Origin: Lutibacter litoralis
GTDB taxonomy: Bacteria > Bacteroidota > Bacteroidia > Flavobacteriales > Flavobacteriaceae
Direction: 5' to 3'
Assembly (NCBI RefSeq): GCF_014646675.1
Contig: NZ_BMNS01000001.1
Location: 153,766-217,765, forward strand
Length of the DNA stretch: 64,000 bases
A model generated the notes under the pieces. It ran no database searches. It saw only the letters and a list, made by a program, of their open reading frames with translations, and had not been told where the DNA came from. A program made the position numbers and the translations under genes. This document shows, one piece after another, positions 16,901 to 24,817 of the stretch. Each line of letters starts with the position of its first letter. Position 1 is the first letter of the stretch.

Positions 16901-19386
16901 AATGTTATCACATTAGGTATAATACTTAATTGTAAAAAGTCGGCATCTGTATTTCCAAAAGCACTGTCTAAATTTTCTGGAGCAGTATATGCTGCTGCTG
17001 CTACTGTACCATCTGCATTTACTTCACCGTCACCCAAAGTTAATGGATCGCTAGTTCCAAATTGCTCTCCATCACCAGCATCAGCATTGGAAGATGCATA
17101 GGCTTCATTCGCATCAGAACAACCATCACCGTCTGAATCTGTATCTAAATGATTTACAATTCCATCTAAATCAAAATCATATGCATCAGGAATAGTATCT
17201 CCATTTGTATTTGTATAATCGGTTAGTGAGCCATCACCTGTACCATTATCTATAGCATCGGCATAGTTAAAAATACCATCACCATCTTCATCTCCAAAAG
17301 GCGTTAAACCAACTGGATATTCAACTGTATCTAAAATACCGTCGTTATCATCATCTAAGTCTGTTATATTATCAACTCCATCATTATCAAAATCTGCAAT
17401 TTCTCTAAAATCAACATCTCCTCCTATATTAGTATCAGGAAGTAAGGTAGGATCATTGATAGTTCCATTAGAATCTGTAGCATTTGTTAAATTTGAATCA
17501 ACAGCATCATCTAATCCGTCAAAATCAACATCTGCATTGGCTAACTTTAAACCTGCTTCTACAGTATCGTAAATTCCGTCGTTATCTGCATCAACATCTA
17601 AAAAATCTGGAGATCCAGGATCTGAGGCACTATCAGTATCAATAACTAGTAAACCTATACTAATAGCCGGTGTTATATCTGCATCATTACTATCATAATT
17701 GTTATCTAATCCATCATTATCATCATCACTACCACTTGGAGCAACATAACCAATTGTAGTTTGCGCTTCAATATTATCTGGTATTCCATCGTTATCTGAG
17801 TCTAAATCAAATGCATCTGGCACACCATCTAGGTCAAAATCAAAATTATCATTTATAGTATCTCCGTTTACATCTACATATCCCGCAATATCAGGATCTC
17901 TAAAATTAAAAACACCATCATTATCATCATCTCCTCCTGGATCAATTCCCGAACCATTTGATTCATTTACATCTAAAATACCATCATTATCATCATCAAT
18001 ATCAACACTGTTAGAAATTCCATCATCATCCCAGTCTAAAGGATCTGGTCCTAATTCACATCCAAAACCATCATTTTTACCAGATGGGCTTGCTAATAAT
18101 ACTTTTACAGCAACAGTAGATGCAGGATTAACTACATTAGTAATTTTATAAATATGGCCATTACCATTATTAAAGAAATACAAATTACCATTTCTATCTT
18201 GCCATACAGCTCCAAAACCAGAAGATGTAGGCGTTCCTTCTAGGGTATTATCAAAAGTAATTGCTCTATCTACTAATGTATTGTTTGCTAAGTTAATAAC
18301 CCGTAATGTTGTGTCTGTTACACCATAAATTTCATCACCTATTAAAGAATAATCAGCTGGTCCTTGTGCTCCTGTTATAGCAACCTCATTTACCGCTATT
18401 GATACTGGGTAAGAGGAAATATTAGTTACATCAAAACGAATTACTTTATTATTATTTACATAACCAATAAAGTTTCCTTGAGCAAATAACGTATTATTAA
18501 AATTTTCAGAATTACCTGTAATATTAATATTTCCAATATGGCTGTAATTAGTTGCAGGGTCATAAACTCTTACAGTTGAACCTCCATCAGATGGCTCACT
18601 TGAATATACTAACTGAGTTGCTGCATTATAAGCAGAATTTGGTGCACTATCATCCGTTGCAGTTCCCCCAAGTTCTCCAACCTTCACATACGACTGCTGG
18701 AAATTATTATATCTAAAAATATCGGTTTTTCCGGGAGTAGTATTACCTACTGTTTGATATAGTGTATTAATCGGCCCACAAATAATAGACTCTCCTTCTA
18801 TAACATTAAATGTTACTGTAGCAGTTACCATATCCCCATCGGCATCAGTAATTGTATAATCAATATTAACAGGTCCAAAATACCCAAAAGCTGGTATAAA
18901 ATCTATTGAATCATCTGTTGGGTCTGTTGCTGTTCCATTATCATTTAAGAATGCTGATCCAGCACCACCAGTATTTAAAGTTATAGCTGTAATACTTCCA
19001 TTATTTGGACCGTCATTTCCAAAACTATCATTTGATAATACATCTATATTTATTAACCCTGTATTTTCTACAATATCAGCTGGTGTGTCGTTTACCGCTA
19101 AAGGAAAAGCATTTACTGAATTAATTTCAGTTATACTTGTTTGATTAGTTCCATCAGGAGCCATATCTTCTCCCCAAGTTAAAAATTTACCATTCCCTAA
19201 AGCAATACTTGAGTGGTAAGTTGTAATTACAATATCATCAGGTTTACTATAGACTGGTCCTGTTAATACTGGACAAGCTTGTGCATAAACACTATTAATC
19301 CCTATGTTGCTGAAAAACACAAAAGCAATTAATACTATTTTTAAAGAGTTTTTAATACTTCTTTTAGAAATGTAGTTTTTTTCCAT
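10924..19386 (-). CDS. Giant repeat-rich type IX secreted surface protein (2820 residues, gliding-motility C-terminal domain)
   Basis: Signal peptide to about residue 36 (NSVYAQA). The next ~50 residues contain HSSIALGNGKFLTWGED, which resembles one strand of an RCC1-type propeller. A cadherin/Ig-like domain (about 95-195) and a further beta-rich stretch follow. Thrombospondin type 3 calcium-binding repeats of the DDDNDGILD type cover about 448-770. Eight Ig/cadherin-like repeats cover about 930-1710, each with the CDDD...CDTATVTI pattern. Eight DUF11 repeats cover about 1710-2690 (VTNNGPS...DLLPNG). The type B type IX sorting domain (CHU_C; EGFSPNGDGINDLFEI) covers about 2724-2820. Expected to be a cell-surface adhesin or matrix protein attached via the downstream porP/sprF product. 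Internal repeats are very similar at DNA level (see findings). Confidence 0.93.
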   Translation of the reverse strand: MEKNYISKRSIKNSLKIVLIAFVFFSNIGINSVYAQACPVLTGPVYSKPDDIVITTYHSSIALGNGKFLTWGEDMAPDGTNQTSITEINSVNAFPLAVNDTPADIVENTGLINIDVLSNDSFGNDGPNNGSITAITLNTGGAGSAFLNDNGTATDPTDDSIDFIPAFGYFGPVNIDYTITDADGDMVTATVTFNVIEGESIICGPINTLYQTVGNTTPGKTDIFRYNNFQQSYVKVGELGGTATDDSAPNSAYNAATQLVYSSEPSDGGSTVRVYDPATNYSHIGNINITGNSENFNNTLFAQGNFIGYVNNNKVIRFDVTNISSYPVSIAVNEVAITGAQGPADYSLIGDEIYGVTDTTLRVINLANNTLVDRAITFDNTLEGTPTSSGFGAVWQDRNGNLYFFNNGNGHIYKITNVVNPASTVAVKVLLASPSGKNDGFGCELGPDPLDWDDDGISNSVDIDDDNDGILDVNESNGSGIDPGGDDDNDGVFNFRDPDIAGYVDVNGDTINDNFDFDLDGVPDAFDLDSDNDGIPDNIEAQTTIGYVAPSGSDDDNDGLDNNYDSNDADITPAISIGLLVIDTDSASDPGSPDFLDVDADNDGIYDTVEAGLKLANADVDFDGLDDAVDSNLTNATDSNGTINDPTLLPDTNIGGDVDFREIADFDNDGVDNITDLDDDNDGILDTVEYPVGLTPFGDEDGDGIFNYADAIDNGTGDGSLTDYTNTNGDTIPDAYDFDLDGIVNHLDTDSDGDGCSDANEAYASSNADAGDGEQFGTSDPLTLGDGEVNADGTVAAAAYTAPENLDSAFGNTDADFLQLSIIPNVITLDPVDISTIPFANISFTSTASSTGTGTAVQYQWQEQVDGAGVWNDIVDDITTYSGATTTTLGITAVNSTLDGNLYRLQVYSPAYICDTDVFSAAALLTITENNITAINDNGSGIEGTASTVISNVLANDDLAGVTPTTATVILTEVSSTSAEVTLDTATGAVSVSAAATAGTYSIVYQICETASPTNCTTAEITVVVNDQGNPIAVNDAVLIAEGTTTSTLINAIGNDNTQDNTNYLIGSLVYSSGNGATITDNDNGTFGYIPAVGFSGTDTFTYTICDDDSPTASCDTATVTITVADTGNPIAVNDAVSIPEGITTSTLINAIGNDNLADNATYSLGSLNVTGTTGTVTDNNDGTFGYIPAVGFSGIDTFIYTICDDDATPTCDTATVTIIVVDSGNPIAVDDSVLIAEGTVLATSIDALANDTLADNATYNTGSLVYSSGNGVTVIYNGTSGEFEYTPAVGFSGTDTFTYTICDDDSPTASCDTATVTITVADTGNPIAVNDEISILEGTTTSTLINAIGNDNLADNATYSAGSLDVTGTTGTVTDNNDGTFGYIPAVGFSGIDTFTYTICDDDGTPTCDTATVTIIVVDSGNPIAVDDSILIAEGTVSITSIDALANDNLADNAIYNTGSLVYSSGNGATVIYNGTSGEFEYTPAVGFSGTDTFTYTICDDDATPTCDTATVTIIVVDSGNPIAVDDSVIINEDTTVATIINVLANDNLVDNAAYSAGSLDVTGTIGTVTDNGDGTFDYIPAAGFAGLDTFTYTICDDDAIPTCDKATVFITVLDEGNPFANNDSAITILNTVVTTGNVLTNDTVVDNATITSFDVTSAKGGTITDNGGGTFNYTPPFGFIGVDSFTYTLCDDDVATASCTTATVFVTVLAGTSNLITTKTVSNSTPDEGQTITYTLTVTNNGPNAASNVSLTDLLPNGVTYTGNIPSQGVYNPGSGIWTVGDIAFPGNATITIDSTVDANTSNDLITNTTTAATGDQSDPTTVGDDLVEAITVNNVADIVLTMVVDNNNPNVGDTVTYTVTVTNYGPAKVTSLVVTDVLPSGLTYGIVSPSDGTWAAPNWSVGILESGEEETIVIEAVVGMDQGGATLINVASNSQDQVDSNSTPDDASEIIVVTSSDLVTVKTVSNATPNEGDIIVYTIAVTNSGSDATGVSLTDLLPQGVTYVSDDQSGAYNSGSGIWTIGNILDGTTATLNITALVDVDTSGTTITNSTSAATGDQSDPTTDGDILEATIGVENFADIVLTKVVDNAKPNVGDIVTYTITVTNNGPSKVTNLVVTDTLPAGLTYANVMPSDGIWTAPNWQVDLLESGEFETIVIEAVVGMDQGGMTLTNIVSNTQDQVDSNLTEDDDRETIVVTSSDLVTVKTVSNATPNEGDTIIYTIAVTNNGPSIATNVSLIDNLPVGVTFVSHSAAEGTYNYGSGLWSIGNLANGATAMLNITATVDDGTLGQTITNTTSVVTADQSDSDTTNNVGTVSIVPTAYIDLSLTKSVVNDVVDPEVGDIITFEIRVNNDGPTEATGVQVKDLIPSGYDFVNYSSSIGTYNPITGLWNIGFIEIGNTAVLLVDVIVMDSGDYINCAEITAANELDIDSTPGNANSSEDDYDCASAPPYQELDLKVEKTIIANNLTPMVGTEVSFEIRLINDGIIEGTEVVVTDLLPTGYTFLNYSSTRGAYDDDSGKWMVGTIVDGETEVLVIDAIINATGDYLNCATITEMHQTDTDLSNNTSCIATDPIKVADLELTKEVELSDPNLGTVSTTGVLQPYAETNVDFTITLTNNGPSDATGVQVNDLLPNGYNFVSASTSIGSYDDGSGIWDVGTVLNGSSETLVITAYVNPLGDWVNIAEVIAVNELDLDSTPNNGDIFEDDMDQIATAPIVPLTVPEGFSPNGDGINDLFEIEFLQILYPNFGLEIVDRYGNLVYKYKHNGDPYQTPEWWDGFSSGKANFSSDQLPAGTYFYTIYFNNNERKPQTGWVYLRK
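14270..16610 (-). repeat. In-frame tandem Ig/cadherin-like domain repeats inside the giant gene
   Basis: Eight domain-length units of roughly 270-320 bases. Two-domain blocks repeat at a 591-base spacing: 15317-15550 and 15908-16140 are almost identical. The 591-base period is 197 codons, so expansion or loss of a block keeps the frame. Confidence 0.85.
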
Positions 19387-19434
19387 ATAATTAATTTAAA
19401 TAAATACTTATGAGAATTTGTTGCAACTTTATAC

Positions 19435-19459
19435 ACGCCTTTATGTCTTTATAAGGCGT
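19435..19459 (-). promoter_or_regulatory. Hairpin in the leader of the giant gene
   Basis: ACGCCTTTAT pairs with ATAAGGCGT with one bulged base. It lies 49-73 bases before the giant gene's start and downstream of a -7 element, TAATTTTG (complement of 19518-19525), so it would be in the 5' untranslated leader, which would be about 125 bases long. Function unknown. Confidence 0.4.
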
Positions 19460-19637
19460 ATCGTTAATTATTTTAACAACTTATTTAAAGTTTAAAACTT
19501 TTTGAATGTGGTGACAACAAAATTAATCTTCGGTAAAAATATATTTTTGACTAGTAAAAAACTACTAATCAGACCTTACGTTAACAAATGACTTATTTTG
19601 TATAATAAAATTCAAAAACCAACATACAATCAGTATA

Positions 19638-20972
19638 TTATTGAAAGGAAGAAATTACTTCACTTAAAAAAGCATCCACATTAAATTCTGGGTTTTCAGT
19701 TAACCCAAAACGCACAATAACTAGATCTTTTGAAGGAATTATAAATACATATTGCCCTTGATATCCGTTGCAAGAAAATAAATCTTTTGGGACATTTGAA
19801 TACACACCTCCAGCATTTAGCCAAAACTGCGCTCCATATTCACCGTTTGAAGTGTTTGTTGGTGTTTTAGAATAATTCACCCAAGATTTATTTAAAATTT
19901 GTTCGCCATTCCAGTTTCCTTCATTTAAATACAAGAGTCCAAATTTTGCCCAATCACGCGCAGTTGCCCAACCATAAGAAGAACCAATATAATTTCCCGT
20001 AGCATCGGTTTCAACTATCATTGAACTCATACCGATTTTATCGATTAACTCTGTATACCAAAAATCTAAATACTCTTGATGTGTTTTAAATTGATTTCTA
20101 ACAAAGCCTGAAAGTAAATTAGTGGTTCCAGAAGAATAATTCCAACTTTCATTTGGTTTGCCTGTTAAAGGTTTGTTAAGTTGAGTTCTGGTCATATCAT
20201 CTGCTAAAAACAACATTTTTGTAACGTCTGAAATAGTGTTATAATCTTCTACCCATTCCAAACCACTATTCATTTGTAATAAATTATTTAAGGTAATTTT
20301 TGAGCGTTCATCGTTTTCCCATTCAGGAAATAAATTTATTTGATTGATATTTATGTTGCCTTGCTTTTCTAAAACACCTAAAACTGCATTTGTTATACTT
20401 TTAGTCATAGACCAGCCTAAGAGTTTTGTATCCTTTGAAAATCCTTCAGCATATTTTTCGGCAATAATTTGTCCTTTATAAATAACCACTACTGCACGTG
20501 TTCTTTTTAATTGTTCACCATTTTTATCAAAAGCATTGTCAACCGCATTTTGAAGCGCGTCATAATCTAGATTTGAAAAAACAGTATCTTTTTGGGTTGC
20601 ATCTCCGTAAGGATAGGGCAATTTGTTTTTTAAAAAAGTTCTATTGGGTTTAAACTTTATATTTTCAATATCATTTGGAAGTAATACACAACCTACACCT
20701 TCTTTATATATAGCTTTTCTGGCTTTTAAACCAAATATTGTTGACACAACCGATTTTTCTTTTTCATTAATAACGTTTTTAGCTAAATTAATTGGGCTAA
20801 ATCCGTTGTCACCAGCTTCAATAGACCTCAAATCTCTGTCAGCTTCAAATGTACAAGAACAAACACTTTTAGCTGAAAAACCGGTAATAATGTTTAATCT
20901 AGGGTAATTACTAACAGTTATAAATATTATAATTAAGAATAATGGGACTAAAAAATAGGATAGTTTTTTCAT
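19638..20972 (-). CDS. Serine hydrolase of the class C beta-lactamase / AmpH-like family
   Basis: 444 residues with an N-terminal membrane anchor or signal (residues 5-22) followed by a Cys-rich KSVCSCTF. The penicillin-binding-type nucleophile motif SxxK is SMTK (S188, K191) in GWSMTKSITNAVLG. The second motif is the YSS of NYSSGTTNL near residue 280. The KTG-like third motif is not obvious. Such proteins are periplasmic esterases, peptidases or peptidoglycan hydrolases; real beta-lactamase activity is unlikely to be inferred safely. A TATATTTG -7 element lies at the complement of 20993-21000. It is divergent from the TonB receptor with a 173-base gap. No functional link to iron uptake is evident. 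Confidence 0.88.
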   Translation of the reverse strand: MKKLSYFLVPLFLIIIFITVSNYPRLNIITGFSAKSVCSCTFEADRDLRSIEAGDNGFSPINLAKNVINEKEKSVVSTIFGLKARKAIYKEGVGCVLLPNDIENIKFKPNRTFLKNKLPYPYGDATQKDTVFSNLDYDALQNAVDNAFDKNGEQLKRTRAVVVIYKGQIIAEKYAEGFSKDTKLLGWSMTKSITNAVLGVLEKQGNININQINLFPEWENDERSKITLNNLLQMNSGLEWVEDYNTISDVTKMLFLADDMTRTQLNKPLTGKPNESWNYSSGTTNLLSGFVRNQFKTHQEYLDFWYTELIDKIGMSSMIVETDATGNYIGSSYGWATARDWAKFGLLYLNEGNWNGEQILNKSWVNYSKTPTNTSNGEYGAQFWLNAGGVYSNVPKDLFSCNGYQGQYVFIIPSKDLVIVRFGLTENPEFNVDAFLSEVISSFQ

Positions 20973-21061
20973 TAAAAGTTACTTTTTTTGAACAAATATA
21001 ATTAATTAACCCACATATTCATCTCGTAACTTTTTGCGTTACAATAAAATAAAAAAACTGA

Positions 21062-21076
21062 TTAAAATCATTCTAA
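21062..21076 (+). promoter_or_regulatory. Putative Fur/PerR-type operator in front of the TonB receptor
   Basis: TTAAAATCATTCTAA, a 7-1-7 inverted repeat with one mismatch. It matches the box at 33201-33215 before sufS at 13 of 15 positions. It ends 28 bases before the -7 element at 21105 and would overlap the -33 region. See findings. Confidence 0.5.
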
Positions 21077-21104
21077 ATAGTTTTTTTAAGATATTTTCAT
21101 TTTA

Positions 21105-21112
21105 TACATTTG
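21105..21112 (+). promoter_or_regulatory. -7 element of the TonB receptor promoter
   Basis: TACATTTG is a full TAnnTTTG match, 33 bases before the ATG at 21146. No clear TTG lies at the -33 position; a T run (21081-21087) is there instead, which suits a regulated promoter. Confidence 0.5.
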
Positions 21113-21145
21113 CCTTATCTTTAATTAGTCTAAATAAGAATAACA

Positions 21146-23524
21146 ATGTATAAAACTTTATTAGCCCTCGTATTATTAAGCTTACAAACAGCCTATTCAC
21201 AACAGTCAACTTTTAATGGAACAGTATTAGATAGTGAAAACAATACCATTCCTTATGCTCACATTATTATTGAAAATTTAAATAAAGGAACCTCAGCAAA
21301 TGAAAAAGGTGAATTTAAAATTTCAAAAATACCAACTGGTTCCTATAACTTTAAAATTAGTGCCATTGGATTTAAAACATTATTTAAGAAAATAACCTTT
21401 AATGAAGATGAAAATTTAACTACCAAATTTATTTTAGAAAATGATTCGCAACTAGAATTAGTGGAAGTTTTTGGAAACCGTTTTAAGCATCCGGATAAAA
21501 TTGAAGCTTTAACTCGACTCCCTTTAGAACCATATGAACAAATTCAAAGTATTTCTGTTATCTCCGATAAGTTAATTAAGAATCAAGGAGCGTTAACCAT
21601 TTCTGAAACTACCAAAAATGTTCCGGGTGTTTATACTTTTGCCACTTACGGAAATAAAAGAGAAAGTATGTCTTCAAGAGGTTTTAGAGGTATTCCTATT
21701 TTAAAAAATGGAGTAAGAGTACATTCTGATTTTAGAGGTGTAGGTGTATTAACAGACATGCAAGGAGTAGACAATATTCAAGTGCTAAAAGGTGCTGCTT
21801 CTATAACACAAGGTGTTGCTACAGACTTAGGTAGTCCAGGAGGAGTTATAAATATAGTTACAAAGACTCCTAAATTTGAATTTGGAGGAAATACCTCTCT
21901 TAGAGTAGGTAGCTATGGACAAGTTAGACCTACTTTTGATGTGTATGGACCTCTAAATGATGAACAAACATTAGCCTTTAGAATTAATGGTGCTTTAGAA
22001 AAATCGGATAATTTTAGAGAAGGAGTTTCTTTTGAGAGTTTTTACATCAACCCATCATTACAATGGAAATTAGACAATAAAACTACCTTTACTTTCGAGT
22101 TAGATTACTTTGATGATAGCAGAACTCCAGACGTTGGAACTGTTAATTTGGATGAAACAGACACAAATGCTATTTATAACTTACCTCACAATATATTCTT
22201 AGGATTTAAAAATGACAAATCCATTACAAAAAACACCACTTATGCCGTAAGGTTTAATAGAGCTTTAAACAGCGAATTAACTTTAAAAGGTGCTTATTAC
22301 AAATCTAACTTAGATTTAGATGATAAGGGCGCAAGTTTAGGAAGCGCAGTAATTGAAAATGACGAACCTATATATAACTTAAGAAACAGAGGTTACAATA
22401 TTTCAACTAGAAGTGATAATAATAGCGTAATTCAATTTGATTTAATAGGTAAGGATATAGAAACAGGAAATATTAAACATACATTCCAAGTTGGGTTTGA
22501 TTATAGAACAACCGACTACAAAACCTTTAGCCAATCTGCAAATAATATTGATATAATAAATGTATTTGAAGAAAACAGTAATACACTGCCAAATACAATT
22601 ACATTTAAAAATCCTCAAACAGGAGAAGCAAAATCAAAATCTTTAGGCTTTGTAGCTCAAGATGTTATTTATTTTAACAATTGGTTAAAAACATTTTTAG
22701 GATTTAGATATAGCACTACCGAAACCATTAATACTACCAAAGATAATACAAGTAAAGCATTTAACCCTTTAGGAGGTTTTATAATTTCCCCAACAGAAAA
22801 CATCAATCTTTTTGCTTCATATACTAATAGTTCATACCCAAGATCGGCTTCTAGATTAAGTGAAGACGGAAAAGAATTAGGTAATGAACGATACGATCAA
22901 TTAGAAGCTGGTATTAAAACCAATTGGTTAAACAACCGTTTACGCTTTAATCTTACACTGTTTAAAATAAACAATAAAGACATAAACCTTCCGGTTTATG
23001 ATGAAAATTGGATAGCCACTGGATTTTATAAAAAAGGTGGTAATGATCAACGTCAAGGAATTGAAGTTGAATTAACAGGTAGAATTATGGAAAATCTAGA
23101 AGTAATTACTGGCTACTCTTATATAGATGCCCAATACAAAGAACATACTTCTTACGTTTATGGATCTGCTCCTCTTAACACTCCTAAGCATACAGCTAAC
23201 TTATATTTAAACTACTATTTTAAAGAACATTTAGATGGATTATCTATAGGTGCTGGAGCATATTATACAGGAGAAAGGCCAATTAATGATTGGTCATCAG
23301 GAGCTGTAACTCATGAAGGGATGGTTCCAAATCTTAAGCCCTTTAATGTAGCTGCCTATACTTTAGTAAATTTTCAACTAGGTTATAAAATTAATGAACA
23401 ATGGGGGTTCCGCTTTTTAGCTAATAATATTCTTGATGAAATTGGATACAATGCATATAGAACTAGGTACATCAACCAAACAAATCCTAGACAATTTTCA
23501 GGTGTAATTACATATTCTTTTTAA
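21146..23524 (+). CDS. TonB-dependent siderophore-type receptor with CarboxypepD-reg-like domain
   Basis: 792 residues. Signal peptide ending AYSQQ. Residues about 22-105 are a carboxypeptidase-regulatory-like domain (FNGTVLDSENNTIPYAHIII), usual for Bacteroidota receptors. The plug domain follows at about 125-235 (ISETTKNVPGVYTFATYG; VLKGAASITQGVATDLGSPGGVINIVTKTP). The remaining ~550 residues are a 22-stranded barrel ending in a terminal aromatic, GVITYSF. The plug and barrel resemble the FhuE/FecA ferric-siderophore group more than SusC. A PepSY membrane gene follows, and a Fur-like box precedes it, both supporting iron-siderophore uptake. The exact ligand is unknown. Confidence 0.92.
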   Translation: MYKTLLALVLLSLQTAYSQQSTFNGTVLDSENNTIPYAHIIIENLNKGTSANEKGEFKISKIPTGSYNFKISAIGFKTLFKKITFNEDENLTTKFILENDSQLELVEVFGNRFKHPDKIEALTRLPLEPYEQIQSISVISDKLIKNQGALTISETTKNVPGVYTFATYGNKRESMSSRGFRGIPILKNGVRVHSDFRGVGVLTDMQGVDNIQVLKGAASITQGVATDLGSPGGVINIVTKTPKFEFGGNTSLRVGSYGQVRPTFDVYGPLNDEQTLAFRINGALEKSDNFREGVSFESFYINPSLQWKLDNKTTFTFELDYFDDSRTPDVGTVNLDETDTNAIYNLPHNIFLGFKNDKSITKNTTYAVRFNRALNSELTLKGAYYKSNLDLDDKGASLGSAVIENDEPIYNLRNRGYNISTRSDNNSVIQFDLIGKDIETGNIKHTFQVGFDYRTTDYKTFSQSANNIDIINVFEENSNTLPNTITFKNPQTGEAKSKSLGFVAQDVIYFNNWLKTFLGFRYSTTETINTTKDNTSKAFNPLGGFIISPTENINLFASYTNSSYPRSASRLSEDGKELGNERYDQLEAGIKTNWLNNRLRFNLTLFKINNKDINLPVYDENWIATGFYKKGGNDQRQGIEVELTGRIMENLEVITGYSYIDAQYKEHTSYVYGSAPLNTPKHTANLYLNYYFKEHLDGLSIGAGAYYTGERPINDWSSGAVTHEGMVPNLKPFNVAAYTLVNFQLGYKINEQWGFRFLANNILDEIGYNAYRTRYINQTNPRQFSGVITYSF

Positions 23525-23541
23525 AAGTAAATTAAAAACAA

Positions 23542-23570
23542 GGGTGTAATGAGCTAGCTACACCTTTTTT
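23542..23570 (+). terminator. Terminator or attenuator between the receptor and PepSY genes
   Basis: GGTGTA pairs with TACACC around a 10-base loop, followed by six Ts and an A run. It begins 18 bases after the receptor's stop and may lower expression of the downstream membrane gene. Confidence 0.6.
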
Positions 23571-23582
23571 AAAAAAAAATCT

Positions 23583-24713
23583 ATGAATACAAAAAAGAAA
23601 TTTAGTTTTAGAAAATTTACAAACGACATTCATTTATGGCTAGGTTTACTAAGTGGAATCATTTTATTTTTAGTTTGTTTAAGTGGAAGCATTTTAACCT
23701 TTGAAGATGAAATAAAAAATATATTTGCAAAAAAAACTCACATAGAGCCTAGCTCAAATAATATTGATATTGATGAATTAACAGCAACAATAAAATCAAA
23801 AAATAAAGGTTTTATAACTGGATTAACAATACCTGATGAACTTGAAAAACCTTATGTATTCACAATAAAAAAAGATCTAAAAGAAAGGCGAGGTTCTACT
23901 ATTTTAGTCAACCCTTATACTCAACAAATTATAAAACTGGAAAAAAACCCAGCTGATAACTTTTTAATGACAATGTTTAAGCTACACCGCTGGTTGTTGC
24001 TAGACGTAAAAATAGGGAGACCAATTGTTGGTATTGCAACTATTATTTTTTTAATCCTATCTGTCTCAGGAATTATTTTGTGGTTTCCTAAAAAAATAAA
24101 ATGGAAAAAAATTAAAACTGGGTTTAAAATAAAAACAACATCTAATTGGAAGAGAATTAATTACGACTTACATAACACCTTAGGTTTTTATGCTTGTATT
24201 ATAATTGTAATTATGAGTTTAACCGGACTTGCTTGGTCTTTTGAAAGTTATAGAAATGGGTTGGGAGAAGTATTAAATGCACCCGTATTTGGAAATAGAA
24301 GCACAACCTATAAAACTACTGAAAATAGCAATTCTAAAGAAATCACATTAAAAAATGCACTTAATATTGTAAATAATGAATTTGATTATAGTGGCAAACT
24401 TTCAATTTCATTTCCAAATCAAAAAAATAAATACTTTCAATTTAGAAAATATGATAGTAATAGTTGGTCACCCGAAACCAATGATAAATTAATTGTTGAT
24501 GTCTATGGCAATGTTTTACATACAGATTATTTCAAGGAAAAACCACTTAATGTTCAAATAGCCGCACTTATAAAACCATTACATACGGGAAAAATTTTTG
24601 GAACATTTTCAAAAATAATTTACTTTTTAGCTTGTTTAATTGCTACTAGTTTACCAGTAACCGGAACAATAATTTGGCTCAATAAAATGAAAAAGAAAAA
24701 AGGTAAAAACTAA
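23583..24713 (+). CDS. PepSY-associated transmembrane protein (iron-uptake type)
   Basis: 376 residues. Four membrane segments are visible near residues 18-38 (WLGLLSGIILFLVCLSGSIL), 140-162 (IVGIATIIFLILSVSGIILWF), 205-225 (GFYACIIIVIMSLTGLAWSF) and 345-365 (IIYFLACLIATSLPVTGTIIW). Two PepSY-like periplasmic segments lie between them. His residues next to the membrane segments (HLWLG, KLHRWLL, YDLHNTLG, KPLHTG) fit a haem-bearing ferric reductase role proposed for PiuB-type proteins. Its place right after a siderophore receptor suggests reductive iron release. The start at 23583 lies 58 bases after the receptor, with a hairpin between. Confidence 0.88.
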   Translation: MNTKKKFSFRKFTNDIHLWLGLLSGIILFLVCLSGSILTFEDEIKNIFAKKTHIEPSSNNIDIDELTATIKSKNKGFITGLTIPDELEKPYVFTIKKDLKERRGSTILVNPYTQQIIKLEKNPADNFLMTMFKLHRWLLLDVKIGRPIVGIATIIFLILSVSGIILWFPKKIKWKKIKTGFKIKTTSNWKRINYDLHNTLGFYACIIIVIMSLTGLAWSFESYRNGLGEVLNAPVFGNRSTTYKTTENSNSKEITLKNALNIVNNEFDYSGKLSISFPNQKNKYFQFRKYDSNSWSPETNDKLIVDVYGNVLHTDYFKEKPLNVQIAALIKPLHTGKIFGTFSKIIYFLACLIATSLPVTGTIIWLNKMKKKKGKN

Positions 24714-24730
24714 ATTTAATAAGCACCTAA

Positions 24731-24759
24731 ATCCTTCAATTTTATTGAAGGATTTTTTT
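24731..24759 (+). terminator. Intrinsic terminator after the PepSY gene
   Basis: A perfect ATCCTTCAA/TTGAAGGAT stem with a 5-base loop followed by seven Ts. It separates the iron-uptake pair from the TetR/efflux operon. Confidence 0.88.
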
Positions 24760-24775
24760 ATTAAAATATTTTTTT

Positions 24776-24812
24776 TACATTTGTTAACCATTTAGTTAAA
24801 CTAATTAGTTAA
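24776..24812 (+). promoter_or_regulatory. Promoter -7 element and probable TetR operator
   Basis: TACATTTG (24776-24783) is a full -7 match. Directly after it are two overlapping perfect palindromes: TTAGTTAAACTAA at 24792-24804 and AACTAATTAGTT at 24799-24810. A GTTAAC half-site precedes them at 24783-24788. The site covers the expected transcript start and ends just before the TetR ATG, as expected for autorepression. Confidence 0.65.
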
Positions 24813-24817
24813 TTTTA

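Noticed and set aside
19638-20972. Serine hydrolase as a true class C beta-lactamase resistance gene
   Set aside because: SxxK is present but the rest fits broad AmpH/esterase-like relatives common in marine flavobacteria, and the third motif is unclear.
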